Shown: piece by piece, positions 1 through 12,449 of the stretch
How the letters are laid out: each line of letters begins with the position of its first letter
Position numbering within the stretch: the stretch's first letter is position 1
Assembly: GCF_047948215.1 (NCBI RefSeq)
Contig: NC_134456.1
Location: 64,685,529 to 64,749,528, forward strand
Direction of reading: 5' to 3'
Length of the DNA: 64,000 nt
Source: Lycorma delicatula
Lineage: Eukaryota > Arthropoda > Insecta > Hemiptera > Fulgoridae
Position numbers and translations under genes: made by a program
Notes under the pieces: model-generated
What the model was told of the DNA's origin: nothing
What the model saw: the letters and a program-made list of their open reading frames with translations, nothing else
Database searches by the model: none

Positions 1-1350
1 GTTTTTTATCATAATGCATAATATTTTTGAATGAAACTGTTAAATAAAATAAAACTGCGTTCTGAAGGAAGATTAAATCTATTTTTTAACGTTATGTAAT
101 ATTTATTATAACATTAACTATGTGATGTTGTGCTGAAACCGAGAATCAAAATCGCGACTTTAAATTTTTCAGTCTTTTTTAATAGGTGATACCTAAATAA
201 AATATTTAAAACTGAAAATCAAACTCGCCGGCTTTTATTATATCTATCTTTTTTAATGAACTTATATATAGATGAAATCTACATTAGAAAAATTTAACTC
301 TGTAGGAATCAAATCGAGTCTAAATTTATTTATTTTTTTAAAACGATTATCCGTGCAATAAATATCTCTATAATCGATTATTTTTTTTTTAACGCGTAAA
401 ACTCATACAAGTATTACAGATATGGAGTGATGTCCGAGCTGTAACCGAACCCTAAAAATCAAATATAAATTTAATACCAAAATATAATCTTCTTTAAAAA
501 TAATTCCAAACTTTTTTTTTTAACATAGGACGCTTAAGAAGTTATAGCGAAAAGAACTGAAAATTATATGACGCTTTAACTCTCGACGAGTACAAAACCT
601 GACTTGTTCTGTTAGCGGAAACGATAATACTATTTTAATTCAATAATTTACTACTATTAAATATTCACTGTATTAGGTTGGAGGTTGTGTGGAAAATTTG
701 ATGTGAATTAAAATTTCAACCGTGACCGGGATACGAACCCGGGACCGGTAATTAGTTTATATCCGCTCAAGTATTACATAATATTTACTTACATAAACTT
801 AAAAGAATCGTAATAGAAAGTACATGCGATAGAAGATAAAAAGTCTGAAATTTTATAGGATGTGATTTTTAGTGACGATCTAACAAAATAATTAATTTAA
901 AAATATAAAAAATAATATGTAATTTTAAGTTTGCTTTCACCGGTTTATTTTATTTATTTAATTAGTTTTTTGTTGTTGTTTTTTCTTAAGCGTTATACGT
1001 AAATTGAGAAAAATACTAATTCTAAGCCGAGAACTGAATCTGAGATCTTTAGTTAACTCTTATTTTCAATATATGAAACCTGGCTAAACCGGCTAAAATT
1101 GTGATCCGGTGTCAAGTCGAGAATCAAATCCGTATCTTTTAATATATCAATCGGTTTCTCTACTGCGTTACCTAGGTGACAAAATTGATTACAGAAATGA
1201 AATGAGACACGAAAAATTATAATTATATGTTACCTTGTGATCTCTAATTATAATTTTTGAATTAAATCCATACTAAATGTGTGTTTGCGTGTTCGTGTTT
1301 GCGAACACAAACATAAATATTAAACTTTCGTTGTTGTTCAGTTGGTTTAT
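1..1350. other. Unassigned AT-rich DNA with possible old SINE fragments
   Basis: No gene seen. Several short motifs of the type GAGAATCAAATCC (near 145, 200, 310, 450, 1030, 1120) and a B-box-like GGGTTCGTATCCCGG on the minus strand near 730-745 suggest very decayed tRNA-derived SINEs. None can be delimited. Confidence 0.25.
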
Positions 1351-1379
1351 GATAGATGAAACAATGCAGTCTAGGAAGT

Positions 1380-1640
1380 GCACTTTAGAGGGCGGGCTTG
1401 TTTTCGTAATTTATTTTTGCTGTGGCGGTTGAAGGTTTGTTGTTTATCCGGCCGTTTGTTGCAGCGCTGGGGAGCGCAGAGAAATTACGTGGTGACAGAA
1501 CGAAGCTTATGAAATACACCGGTCAGTCTCGGGTTGTTTACGCAGTTCAAATTAGGTTATAGTTTCTGTGTTCACTGTTGTTTAACTGCTATTGTTACAT
1601 CTTGTACATTATTTTAGATGATCCTTATTATTGACTGAGG
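1380..1640 (+). promoter_or_regulatory. GC-richer patch, possible promoter and untranslated first exon
   Basis: This stretch has several CpG dinucleotides and is clearly less AT-rich than its neighbours (for example GGCGGTTG, CCGGCCG, GCAGCGCTGGGGAGCGC). It ends with a good donor-like GAG|GTAAGTT near 1638. Active insect promoters and 5' exons often look like this, but no coding sequence follows that I recognise. Confidence 0.25.
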
Positions 1641-4300
1641 TAAGTTTTTCTTATATTATTTTAGTATAGCTTAAAATAAGTGTTATTATTTTTGTTTGCC
1701 TGTTGTAGGTACTTATGCAGTTTGTTCCACCCCAAACAAACTTTAATTGCTATGACGATGCAAAAAATGTGCTAACAATGAAAAATGCTTAACGGGCATT
1801 AAATTGAAACAGAAAGACCTGATTAACCAAATTTTATTTGAAAATTACAAACGTCAAACAAACCTTTAATTGTAAGGCTCCTCTGAAACGTGTTTACAAA
1901 AATAAAAAATCGTTATAAGGATACCTTTTACGACATATAGGTATATTCGCTCAAATATGACTGCAAAAGTTCTATGTGGGTACCAAAACGTTGCTTATGC
2001 ATTTCTTTTGTCTTTTGCCATGTTGATTCTATGTGATTGATGTATGCACCGGTTTGTCGTAGATTAAAGATACTGCAAGGCAAATAATTGAGATCACCAA
2101 TCGAATCATCCGTTGAAGTGAATGATTGATTGTATTTCTTGAATACCTTTTAATTCATAGCCAATAACCTGCGACCTATTTTGTCATATTTGAAATACAT
2201 CAGACTTCAGTGGTATTCGGATTACTATCAAACTGAATCCTAATTGTTGTTAATAGCCTGTTTTTGTTTCCAGAATCATTAAAGCAGTCGCTGTTATCTG
2301 TCTTCAAAAATGCATACACCTTTTTCTCCTTCATCACCTTCATCAGTAGAAGAATGTACTAAAGGGAAATGCAGCTGTTTTTCCAATTTTTTCCCCCATT
2401 TTCCCTAGTCTTTGCAATAAAACGTAAACTAAAACTAATCAACTGTTGAAAGATTAATACATTATTTGATCTTGAAGCCCAATTAACTGACTGCATGATT
2501 CGGGCTGTTTTTTCTTGCATCAAGTAGTTCTTTAATTGATGTAGTTCTATTTTAAATTCATTAGAAGAGAACACTATCTCTCATTTAGAGTTTACAGCTA
2601 TGTATGAGGTGTTATTGTTTTTTAATGGTATTTTTATCACTTGTTCATCAACAGTCTTGTTGATGATTACAGGCTTATTTTGAAAAGCTAACCTAATTTT
2701 CTAACATAACCTAGAACAATGCCTTGTATTAACTTAATATGATTACGAATTTTTGTAACTAATTTTATTTATCCTTATTATTAGTTTTGTAAAAATTATT
2801 TCAATTATATATAATTAAGACCCCTGGTAGTAAGACATACAAATAAGAAAGTGTAAGGTTACGGTTAAAAGAAAATTAAATCGATATGATATAAATATTC
2901 TGTGACTACAAAAGTTTGTGTTAATATTACCACTAAATAATTAAAACTTAGGTCGATCAAATCTTTTAATAGCTTAAAAAGCTTCTCATCAGCCTGAAGA
3001 CGTGTTAAGTTAGAATGTTTACTTATTAACATTTTAATAATTAAAGACGATAGTAATAACCTTACCTTTTGTCCAAAGCAGTTCAGATAAGATCTAAATT
3101 CATCTTTTTTGCCCTCTATTCATGACTAATTATATGCATAAACAACTAGGTTAGATACTGCATTAATTCAAAACATAACTGCAATAGTGGTGGACCTAAC
3201 ACAACCTCTTTTTAGGACAAAAGTGATAGAATAGTTATGTCCCTAGTGAGTACTGGACTTAAGAAAGGAATATTATATTTTGCTTTGAACCAAACAAACG
3301 TAACATATCATAGTTTAAATCGGTTTATATTACTGAATGGACATAAGATATTTTTATGCTTTTATTTTTAGAGCTCTTATTTTGATTCTGTACATTGGTG
3401 GATTGTGCTGAATTTTGTTTATGCTTTTGGAAAATACACACACGCATGCACGTGCACACACACATCTTTTTAATCCATTTCTTTCTGCTTCTGTCTCTCT
3501 TTTAGGTGCTTCCTATTATCATTGTATTTCATGCACTATTTTTTTTCATGCATATATTTTTTCTATAAAGTATCAATATTCCAATTTTAATTTGTTACTT
3601 CATCAAGAAAAAGCTTCAGAAACAATCAAGTAGTCATGAAACCACATTTTGAAAATTACGACTACAAATCTTTACCTATGGGTCAGATACACAGCGTTAA
3701 AAATATCCTTTGATATGAAGAGGTCTTCTTAACATATTACAGTAATAATAATTGTATTTAGTGAAATTTTATAAGGATTGTAATCTAAAAATTTGTAGTG
3801 TAATCTGAAAATTTATGAATCGGATTAGTATTTTCTAAATGAATTGGCTGGAAAGAATTTTCCAATTCTATAAAATTCTTTCATCCTTACCTCAGAATCA
3901 TGTAACATTAGAATTTTTGGTTTTACAATGCGATCTCATTTTATTTATTTTGATGAAGCTGTTTCAATTTTTCATATCTATAATGATTATTATTATTAAA
4001 CAATTTCTGGAGTTGACAAACATAGTGTTAGGTGAAAATTATATTTTTACTGGATTGGAGCAGTACAAATTTCTGAGGAAATGAAACATAACCGATTGTT
4101 ACAAGAGTTGAAAACTTCCTTTTTGTAATCAGTTAGTGGTTTAATGTGATAAAGTAAAAAATGTGCGTGTAAGAAATTAATCTTAACATTGTTATTTTAG
4201 TACTTGTACTTTAAAGTAAATTGCTCATTGTTATTTATTTTTTTGAGTATGTAGTATAGATTAAACGGTATAATGAATTATTGTTTTATTTTTATTTTTA
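1641..4300. other. No recognisable gene
   Basis: AT-rich sequence with a short CA-type microsatellite at about 3433-3467. Short open frames here have no family resemblance and no consistent splice context. It may be intron sequence of the GBF1-like copy. Confidence 0.4.
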
Positions 4301-4301
4301 G

Positions 4302-4415
4302 GTATTTCTGCATCATCTTACTCCTCTTCAAACACTGTCAATGTTTACTGCACTCTGGCTGACAATAATTGATTTTATGGATAAATATATGCATGCAGAT
4401 AAAAGTGATCATTTG
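4302..4415 (+). pseudogene. Gbf1: GBF1-like exon (open)
   Basis: Acceptor TTTTTAG before GTA TTT CTG and donor GTAAGT after CAT TTG. The 38 codons are all open, in phase 0 at both ends. The content is the FMDKYMHADKSD region that is strongly conserved in GBF1 orthologues. Confidence 0.78.
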
Positions 4416-4856
4416 GTAAGTGAAAAATTAAACTGACTATCGGTGATATGTATGCAAGTCAGGAACATCTTACTTAACCATTTGTCGCTCTAAATCTCAT
4501 TTCTCATTTTGCTATGGTTTTTGAAACCGTGTGGATAAGTTTATCATTACTGACTTTCTACAGAACCGTTTTTCTGATCGCTGTTAGGAATTCTCATAAT
4601 TTGTTGTTACGGATGTAAAATTTTTATTTTAACATTAGGTTTTTTATCATCTTTATATTTTTTATTTAATATACAGCATTTTACATATCTTTAATTTGTA
4701 TATATATTTTCTACTGTTTGTTACGTTAATCAAACCGATGTTATTTGATGTGTATCGTATTCTGTTATAGTTAACAATCAGAAACATAGGTTAAATATAT
4801 TTCTGAATCTTGTTTTACGGTCTGATGTGTATAATGTATAATGTTTGTCTGTATAG

Positions 4857-5026
4857 TACGAGGCCATACCTGAGTCGCTGTAGAACATGTTGCTGGTTAT
4901 GGATTCAGCCAAAGTCTTTTCTAATGGTGAGGAGTATTCACCTCTTTAAACAGTCACATGGGACAAAATTTAATACATTTCTTCCTACCCTTAAGGATGA
5001 ATTATTCAAAGCTCAAGCTCAACCAG
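4857..5026 (+). pseudogene. Gbf1: GBF1-like exon with two stops and a 1-base insertion
   Basis: Acceptor CTGTATAG and donor GTAATC. The in-frame TAG at 4881-4883 replaces an expected Lys codon after PESL. A TAA at about 4947-4949 falls where a Trp is usual. An extra T near 4970 shifts the frame, after which FLPTLKDELFKAQAQP reads in another frame. Restoring one base would leave 56 codons plus 1 base, matching the phase of the next segment. Confidence 0.78.
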
Positions 5027-6289
5027 GTAATCTTATTGATTTTTAATTAAATATTGAACACAATATTTACTTAAGTAATCTGTACACAGTTTTTTTTACA
5101 GACTGATCTTAAAAAATAACTCTTATATTTCTCAGATGTTATGGATGTAAAAATTAATTTTGTTCAGATTAATGTAGTAGGCTATGAAAAACAAAACAAA
5201 AATTAAAAAAATTACTTCAAATTTATATTTAGAAGAAAGACTACCTAAAAATTAAGCTTTACTACATAGATTTGAAATATGTACAAAGAAGAGTGCATTA
5301 AAAGGATTAATCATCAATTTCTTGTTTTGCACTACCTGCACCAGTTTTTTTTTTTTGGTTGTGGTAAATATGAGAACATTGATGTCAAAAGGAACCAGTC
5401 ACCATTGCTTTCTCTAAAAGTATTAATTTTTACTGCTCTGCCGATCTGTGGTTCGTGAGCAGAGTGAAAAAATGATTTTATGGCTCATACTGTATTTGAA
5501 TGTCATGCTGATATGTAGTTTTGCTCAGTGAAGGCGCTGAGAATCCTATTTTCACTCCCCAATTTATCTAGTAAGCCTGTCACTGTAGCTTAATATTCAT
5601 GAAAATGTTATGTTATCTTCAGCAGTGACTGATATCTCGTATTAAATTGTACGCAACCGTTACGGTTTTGTCATCTAATATACCTACACGCATATGGGTT
5701 GGCCAGATAGGGTTTTCTGGAGCCGGTAAAGTATTGTGGAATCGGGGAACGAGGAAACGGTTTGGAAAAATTAAATATTCTAATTGTGGAAACTTAAGTC
5801 ATGCGATCAAAGATATTAATAGAAGATTGAGATTGGCTGCTAAAGTACGATCAACTTATCATTCCTATGGATGTGATATCAGTAGGTTAATGGTCAGTCG
5901 ATGGATGTAAACTCACTATTCAAAAGTAAAAAATTTTTATATGAAATAGATTGTGGAAAAATGTACGTGAAACCAAACTTGAAGTAAATTTGGTATTCTA
6001 TTCTTTAATTTTTGAATGGATTAATGAAATGTAAAACCACAGGGTGAAATTCCGTATTTAATAAATGCTTTAATTGAATTCCCAGAAAATTGTTCGCTTA
6101 AAAAATGAGTAAAAGAAATTGAAAACTATTTTTTTATAACTGAGGGACTGATATTGAGTTTAAAATACTCAGTCGGCATACTCTGGGATAACTTATTAAA
6201 ATAAAGACCACCTAAATACTCAATTAACCATCTAAAGATTTCATCGCGTCAGATTGCTTTCAAATTGTTTTAGTTGAGAAAGCTCTTAA

Positions 6290-6660
6290 TTTAATTAATT
6301 TTTTACATATTGTTGTCTAACCGAATAAATGTGTTAGGATATTAGGATTGAAATACAGAGAAAGAAAATTTGTGTAGAATATGTATAAGAATTCGGTAGC
6401 TGTGATAAGATTAGAGATCTAGAAAGGTAATCTGAAATTTAGGAAGGCCAGAAAACCTTTTCTCAGACATGTTAGTCTTATCACCTTTCCTATTCTATTT
6501 ATGTTTAAAAGGAACAATTGAAGGAGAAATTTGATAACAATCAATCAGGAAAGAAATAGAAAAATTAAGATACCAACAAGAAAGAAAATAAAGATGTTGA
6601 GATTCAATATTGATATTGCTTAAACAAGAAACCAGAAATTCTTTCCGGCTAATGGTGAAA
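6290..6660 (+). mobile_element. Relic of RTE-like non-LTR retrotransposon (RT fragment)
   Basis: Broken plus-strand frames read KYRERKFV*NMYKNSVAVIRLE, then RKARKPFLRHVSLITFPILF (cf. the R-x-G-x-R-Q-G-C-x-L-S-P-x-L-F box of reverse transcriptase), then FNIDIA, a remnant of the FADDIA catalytic box. It is heavily mutated, with stops and frameshifts. The wording of the blocks matches the better LINE copy at 18.4-20.8 kb. Confidence 0.5.
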
Positions 6661-6877
6661 TATACATTCTGATATGATATTTTGAGAAGATGAGCACTTT
6701 TTTACTGCATAGGAGGAGCGCAGATTTTCAAGTGCTAGATCTCCCTTGGATCTCTGAATTACTCTTGAAGCAGACTGTTTTATTGGATACTTTGAATCCC
6801 AGTGCCATGTTTGCTGTCTTCTTAAATTCTGAAAAGGCTTACAAATTGACTTGCTGAATAGATATGCTGCGAATCTT

Positions 6878-7234
6878 AAAAGAATGGGATGTAGATGCAA
6901 TTTTCTGGGCTTCATAGTAAGATTCCTTGAGAACAATGTATTTAACTTCAGAACCATTTACACTGGAAAATGTGCCTTAAAGTACTGATGTTCTATAATT
7001 TTATTTTCTTTGGCTGTAACAACACTATAAAATTTATTAAAAACCACCTTCATGTGTTCATTATATGTAAATGATTTAACAGCCTACATCCATCGGCAGT
7101 TGCAAAACGTTTGCTTCAAAACTTCATTTATGAACGAGTCATAAGGTGAAATTATCTAAATTAACAAAAAAATCTCAGTATCACTCTACATAAATTTAGG
7201 TCTGCTTTATGAATGCATTGCCTGAATTAAACGT
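6878..7234. repeat. 357-bp dispersed repeat, copy 1
   Basis: Nearly identical to 23749-24105, with only about 7 differences over 357 bp, from AAAAGAATGGGATG to GAATTAAACGT. Flanking sequences differ immediately outside. No terminal inverted repeats, A-tail or coding sequence is visible, so its class is unknown. Confidence 0.85.
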
Positions 7235-8529
7235 GTAAGAGAACTCAAAATTCAGTGTTTAAAACATTTTGATAGGTTAACAAGTAACAGCATAATATTT
7301 ACAGTAACAGCTTTTGGGGTGCAGATGAAATGTGTACTTAAATTTTATTGAATCTTGGTAATGTCTAAATTCGATTAGTAGTTTACTCCTCAGAGTGTAC
7401 AATTCTTGGGATGTTGGATCACCATTCGTAAAATTTTATTTGATTTGCTACCGGATCATTCCTGTCTAGTCAAATAGTAAGCACTTTAATGAAGAATGGT
7501 GAGCCTTTCCCTCTCTGGTTGAGTCTGACCAATAATGATTTACATGCATCATAAAGGGACAATCTTACCATCTTCTGTGTGATTTTGTTTTTATTTTCAG
7601 TCTTAATCCACAGATTCCCATTTAATTTAGTTTTACGATTATTCAAGCTCGGGGAATGTTTGTTTTATCTTTCCTTAGTTTGAAAAACTACATGCTACAT
7701 TTACTGTTCATTAGTATATTTACATAGGTGATTAGTTATAAGAAAAACAGACAATAAGCGCGTAGTATTGTTACAGAATTTCTGCAATAAAAGATACTTC
7801 TTTATAAGGTGAAGCGATTTACATTGATGGATTTAACCAGAGCAGTTACATTAGATGTTCCTTTATGGCCTATTTTCTCGAATACAGATTTTATGTATTT
7901 GTCTTACTGGTGCAAGCATACCGGAGACATGTCATCTTATATCTTTCAAAAAAATATATATACTGTAGTTTGAAATAAGCTCTACTTGAGAACGTTGATA
8001 CAAACATATATCTAAAAAACATTTTGTTATTGAGTTACAGCTAGTGAAAGATTTTTCCTGTATTTTAGTTTTCCTGGCGAAATGAGTTCATACTGAAACT
8101 TTCTGGTGTTAAACCAGATGGTTTTGTATGACTTTTAACCTCAAAAATCAAATAAAATTGATCACAGAACTGCATCTCTTGCAGTTTTCATAATATCCAA
8201 CATAAAACAGAAAAAATAGCTCTATATACATGCATGTATCTTCTTAGAGCCATCTCTTAACCTAAGTTGACCGTCGTAAACTATTCTTAATTTTAGGTGG
8301 CTACTGTAAATAAATAAATGGAGAACTTAAATCTTCAGTCGTTAACACTTTTCTGAAATATAATGATGGAAAAAAATATGTTGCTGTTAAAATATATTAA
8401 CAAATTTTAATATAACTTTTCAAGAAATTTGAAGGAAACTAATTGGAAAACAGTTATTTACTTTAGTTCTAGAAGTACCGTTATTCAAATATCAGTTTGA
8501 TAAACATAATTGGTTTGTTATAAATTTTA

Positions 8530-8582
8530 TATGTGTGTGTGTGTGTGTTTGCATGTGTGTGTGTGTGTGTGATTGTGTGTTG
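8530..8582 (+). repeat. (GT)n microsatellite
   Basis: TGTGTG runs interrupted by TTTGCATG and GATTG. Confidence 0.9.
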
Positions 8583-8744
8583 TTTCTTACACAATTATTT
8601 ATTTTTTAGTATAATGTAGTATTTAGTACAATTCAGTATAATTATTTATTTTATTTACTTATATATCTATTGTTCTGTATCTACTTTTATTATAACTTAT
8701 GTTGTGTTCATGAATTAGCTTTAACTTAACGGTTTTATTTACAG

Positions 8745-8854
8745 GAATATCAAGCATGCCATTATTGTTAACCACTAATCTGCTGGAGAATTCAACTTTA
8801 CCTACAGTACCTGTATTAGCACCACCAAATGTCAATAATTATAGATATTTTTAA
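8745..8854 (+). pseudogene. Gbf1: Putative last GBF1-like exon
   Basis: Acceptor TTTACAG, phase-compatible with the donor at 5027, open to TAA at 8852-8854. The product GISSMPLLLTTNLLENSTLP... is a low-complexity tail, and the family is variable there, so the assignment rests on phase, splice site and position. Confidence 0.5.
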
Positions 8855-8859
8855 TGAAA

Positions 8860-11030
8860 CTTAGTTGTTCAAAGGTTTTTATTGTAAATTCGAATAATGC
8901 ATTAAGCGACAGAAAGTGTAAAACAATTTTGAATGTAATTATACATGATGGTGTCTGAATACAATTATATAATTTTTTAAATGATTTTGTCTATATTTTT
9001 TAAATATAACACACACACATACACTTACTTTTCTTGTATATTTGAAACATTTAATATATTTTTAAGTAGAAGTGATTCTGTCAGAAAAGAATATGTATAC
9101 AATCTTAAGTTAAAATTTATTTTTCATATCATGATAAAGACAGATTACTTGTGTTAATAATTCATATTTATCTTAAACTATTTCAGTGACATATTGTAGA
9201 GGTTATGATAATGATAAAGTTATTAAGCGGTAAATGTTATCTATGTACGATTCATTTTCTTCTATGGAAATTTACATAATGCTTGTAATGTATATCGCAT
9301 TTATGTTGTATAGTAAATTATGTTCGCTTAATCTTTATTATAATTATTGAAACTAACCTGATAAAAATATTTTTAATGTTACATTTGTTCGATGCAAGAA
9401 CTAGGATCATCGCCTGCACTTTTACTTTACCTAGAAAGCTGTACAAAGATTTTCAAGATATTTCTCAATTAAATATATTGTGTTACAACAGAAAATTAAG
9501 GCGGGATTATATACCAATACTTTTGTGTACCGATAGATATAAAGAATCGATTTTTTAGCGGTCCTGATTTCAGGGCTTAAAAATTGATGCGCATTAATTT
9601 CATTTGTGCGATTCATCTGGAAAGGGTCATTATCAGGTATTATTATTTTCTCATCAGATTTCCTACCAAAATGTGAAAGTTTTTTAGGGTTATTTACCAG
9701 TCAGTGGCTTTGTTCTCGTTTGACTTATATGTGATTCTGCATTACTGAATCTTTATAGACAAGAAAAAAAAACATTCCTACTGCACCTTTTGTTTAATAC
9801 CTCTATGTGGACAAGGATGTCCTGGACACCTGCACCAGTAGAAGGAGATGAAGAACAAAAAAATTATTTATTTAATTTTTTGTTGGCAATCCACTTTTGC
9901 ATAAAACTTCAGATACTTCAGGCTTATATTCTCCAAAGGAAGGAGATTTGGCTAGAAATATATATATTTAACGTTGGAGTAAAATACAATGGTGCAATGC
10001 AATTTTTTCTCTGAGATCACTCTTGCAGAAATATGATATTATGGAGTCTACTAATCACTCTGATAAAGTCCGATAAAATTTTATCAGATTTACTAAAAAT
10101 TTTAAGGTCCAAAAGAATTTCTATGACTTTCGTGCTAAGAGCTTTTGCAAATTCGAAATATCAAAGTTTTTGCCCCACCATCATGGGTTACTGTCGATAT
10201 ATTTGGAATTGTTTTATGGCTTTTGGGTATTATTAGAAAATCTTTGAATTTAAGAAATGAAAACGGTTTTAGAACTGCATGCTTTTTGTACAGGAAAAAT
10301 TGTTAAAAATTTTAGCTTTGTCTTATCTAGCTTTTGCTCTATATTAAGCTAATTCAGACTGCCACTAGATTGTTCCAGCTCTGCTTCTAGACAAGGCACT
10401 AGTGTTCGAATTAGGTTTTAAAAGATCTTTGCTTAATTAAATGAACGCAAACAATTAAAATCATGCATGCTGTTCGTACTTGTTGTAAATAAATATTACC
10501 TTTCAAAACCCAATTTGAACACCTACATTGCAACCAGTGGTAGCAACACAACATTCAGAAGTCCCATCAATCTCTAAAAAACCGAGTTCCACCCTTCAGT
10601 CATAACTTGAATCTATTAAATTCTGCTAAAGTTTAACTCGCGGTATAATTTTTCCAGTCGGTTCTCAATTTGTGCAAACAGCTGGGTGGCTGCAAAATAT
10701 CTAGATTACAACTGATCTGGCCAACAATTTTGAGAGTTTTAAGGTAGGTCTCGCAGAAATGTTTGTACTAGTTCTCTCTCTATTACCTCCCGCATTCAAA
10801 TACTGTTTGGGAGGATTAGGTAGAGTAGAGGGCTCAAAGCTTGAATTATAGAATTTATTAAATACTACATATTACAACCGCATAATTTAAACACGTGTAT
10901 AGAATTTTAATCATAGGGAGCAATAACATTATTTGTTTTTCATTACTAATCCTCTGTTAAAATTTGTGTATATTATATTCCAACATTTAAAAAAATGTTT
11001 GGAACTATATCAGTCAATTTTTTCTCACTG
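8860..11030. other. No recognisable gene
   Basis: AT-rich sequence with small CA and poly-A runs. Open frames of 60-76 codons in this stretch match no family I know. Weak coding-like text near 10500-10900 could not be assigned. Confidence 0.35.
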
Positions 11031-11107
11031 TGTGTGTATGTCTGTGTCTCTCACTCTCCCTCCCTCTCACTATGTTTGTGTGTGTATCTCTCTCTCTCCC
11101 CCTACTG

Positions 11108-11140
<33 letters not shown>

Positions 11141-11142
11141 TT
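11031..11142 (+). repeat. Polypyrimidine (CT)n/(TG)n microsatellite
   Basis: Alternating TGTGTG, CTCTCCCTCC and a pure (CT) tract near 11109-11134. Open frames of Ser/Leu/Cys across it are artefacts of the repeat. Confidence 0.9.
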
Positions 11143-11574
11143 CTATGCTTGTCGAAACTCTAACACTCGATATTATTTACTCCCAATTAGATTAGGATCT
11201 CCTATTCTGGTTCCGCTATATCATTTACGATTAGTTCAAAACAATATTATAAAATATCTTTCGTGTTCTTATATTTCTGTTGAATTACACAAAAGATCTC
11301 ATTTCCTTCACGAGAATAGAAAAAAGCAATCATTACTTGTAGATAAAACTAGCGGTGGTGCTGCTCCAAAAACCTTTTATGGATCATATAAAAATTAGTT
11401 CAACAAATTTATTGGTAAAGGATTTTCTCAAATCTATATGCGATTAATATCGCTCCATTATCAATAGTTTTGCTTATTCAGATTGGGCCGCTTCTACATA
11501 AAAGTCGATGTTTCAATAAATTTTATCGAATTAAAACCACCATAATGTATTATAATACTTAATGAAGTATATAA

Positions 11575-11776
11575 TCTTGTGCAGGTCTCAGGTTAACCAT
11601 TCCTGAAATGTGTACTTAATTGAATCCCAACCACTCAAAAATATCAGTAACTATGATCTTGTATTCAAATCCGTATAAAAGTAAGTGCCTTTACTAAGTT
11701 ATAAACCTAAGAACTCTCGATTTTGAAATCGGTTGATTTTCAATGACGATTTAACCACTAGTCTAACCCGGTGTGG
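11575..11776 (-). repeat. tRNA-derived SINE, old copy
   Basis: Minus-strand relative of the SINE at 32173-32470. The tRNA-like head lies at 11710-11775 (minus strand: CCGGGTTAGACTAGTGGTTAAATCG...) and the body contains the ...GTTGGGATTCAATTAAG... block. It is 3'-truncated and diverged. Confidence 0.75.
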
Positions 11777-12449
11777 TAAATGGATGAAAATTATTTCAAG
11801 AAATTTAGTGCTAAATGATTTTCTTATCTGCCATTATTAACGCTGCGACATCGATAATTTTACTTATTCAGATGGCCGTTTTAACATGTTTTAGTCGATG
11901 TATCGAAAAATATGATCGAATTAGATCATATTTTGTTCTAAGTCTAATTTCTTATTATGTATTACAATATCATAGTACGAAATTGTTGATGGTTAAAACC
12001 ATCTTCGCAAGCTTTTTGCACTAGATGTAGGTTATAAGCAGGAAATTTGTTATTATAGCGGTAAAATACATTAAAATTGTTCAAGCAGCTCCTTTTACGT
12101 TGATTTATTGTTAACACGATTTTTTCATCTGGCAACTTTGAATGCTTATAACTCTATAATGAAGGATTTAATAGAAAAACCGGTTACACCATCGTTTTTC
12201 TTGGAAAATTTTAAATGGAAATTTTTGGTGTATTATATCCATATTCGTATTTTAAAAAAAAATTACGTTTGATTCAACATGGGGGAAAAAATAAAAAAAC
12301 TATCGTAATGTAGGTTTTTTAAAATCTGTATAGAACTCCAGTTCTTTGGCTTTCCAAATATACCTGACGTAGCTTGGATTTTCTTCCGGAAAGGGGTGGG
12401 TGATAAGGGGGCTGATGAAGATGATAAAATAATAATAAGGGGGCTGGTT

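Larger units (their letters stand above)
4302..8854 (+). pseudogene. Gbf1: Decayed C-terminal tail of GBF1 (garz-like Arf-GEF), intron-containing
   Basis: Three plus-strand segments with correct splice sites reproduce the end of GBF1, the Golgi brefeldin-A-sensitive Arf exchange factor. Segment 4302-4415 reads VFLHHLTPLQTL...WLTIIDFMDKYMHADKSDHL without a break. Segment 4857-5026 reads YEAIPESL, then a TAG stop, NMLLVMDSAKVFSNGEEYSPL, then TAA, TVTWDKI, then an extra T that shifts the frame, then NTFLPTLKDELFKAQAQP. Segment 8745-8854 joins in phase and ends PNVNNYRYF-TAA, a plausible divergent tail. Retained introns rule out a processed copy. Two stops plus a frameshift in one exon argue that the copy is dead, or less likely that the sequence has errors. 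Upstream GBF1 domains (DCB, HUS, Sec7) are not seen. Confidence 0.72.

Noticed and set aside
5647..5910. 87-codon open frame (VLSSNIPTRIWVGQIGFSG...)
   Set aside because: No family recognised, no splice or start context. Stays unassigned.
6649..6957. 102-codon minus-strand open frame
   Set aside because: It overlaps the start of the 357-bp repeat and an RTE relic on the other strand. The second repeat copy does not preserve it.
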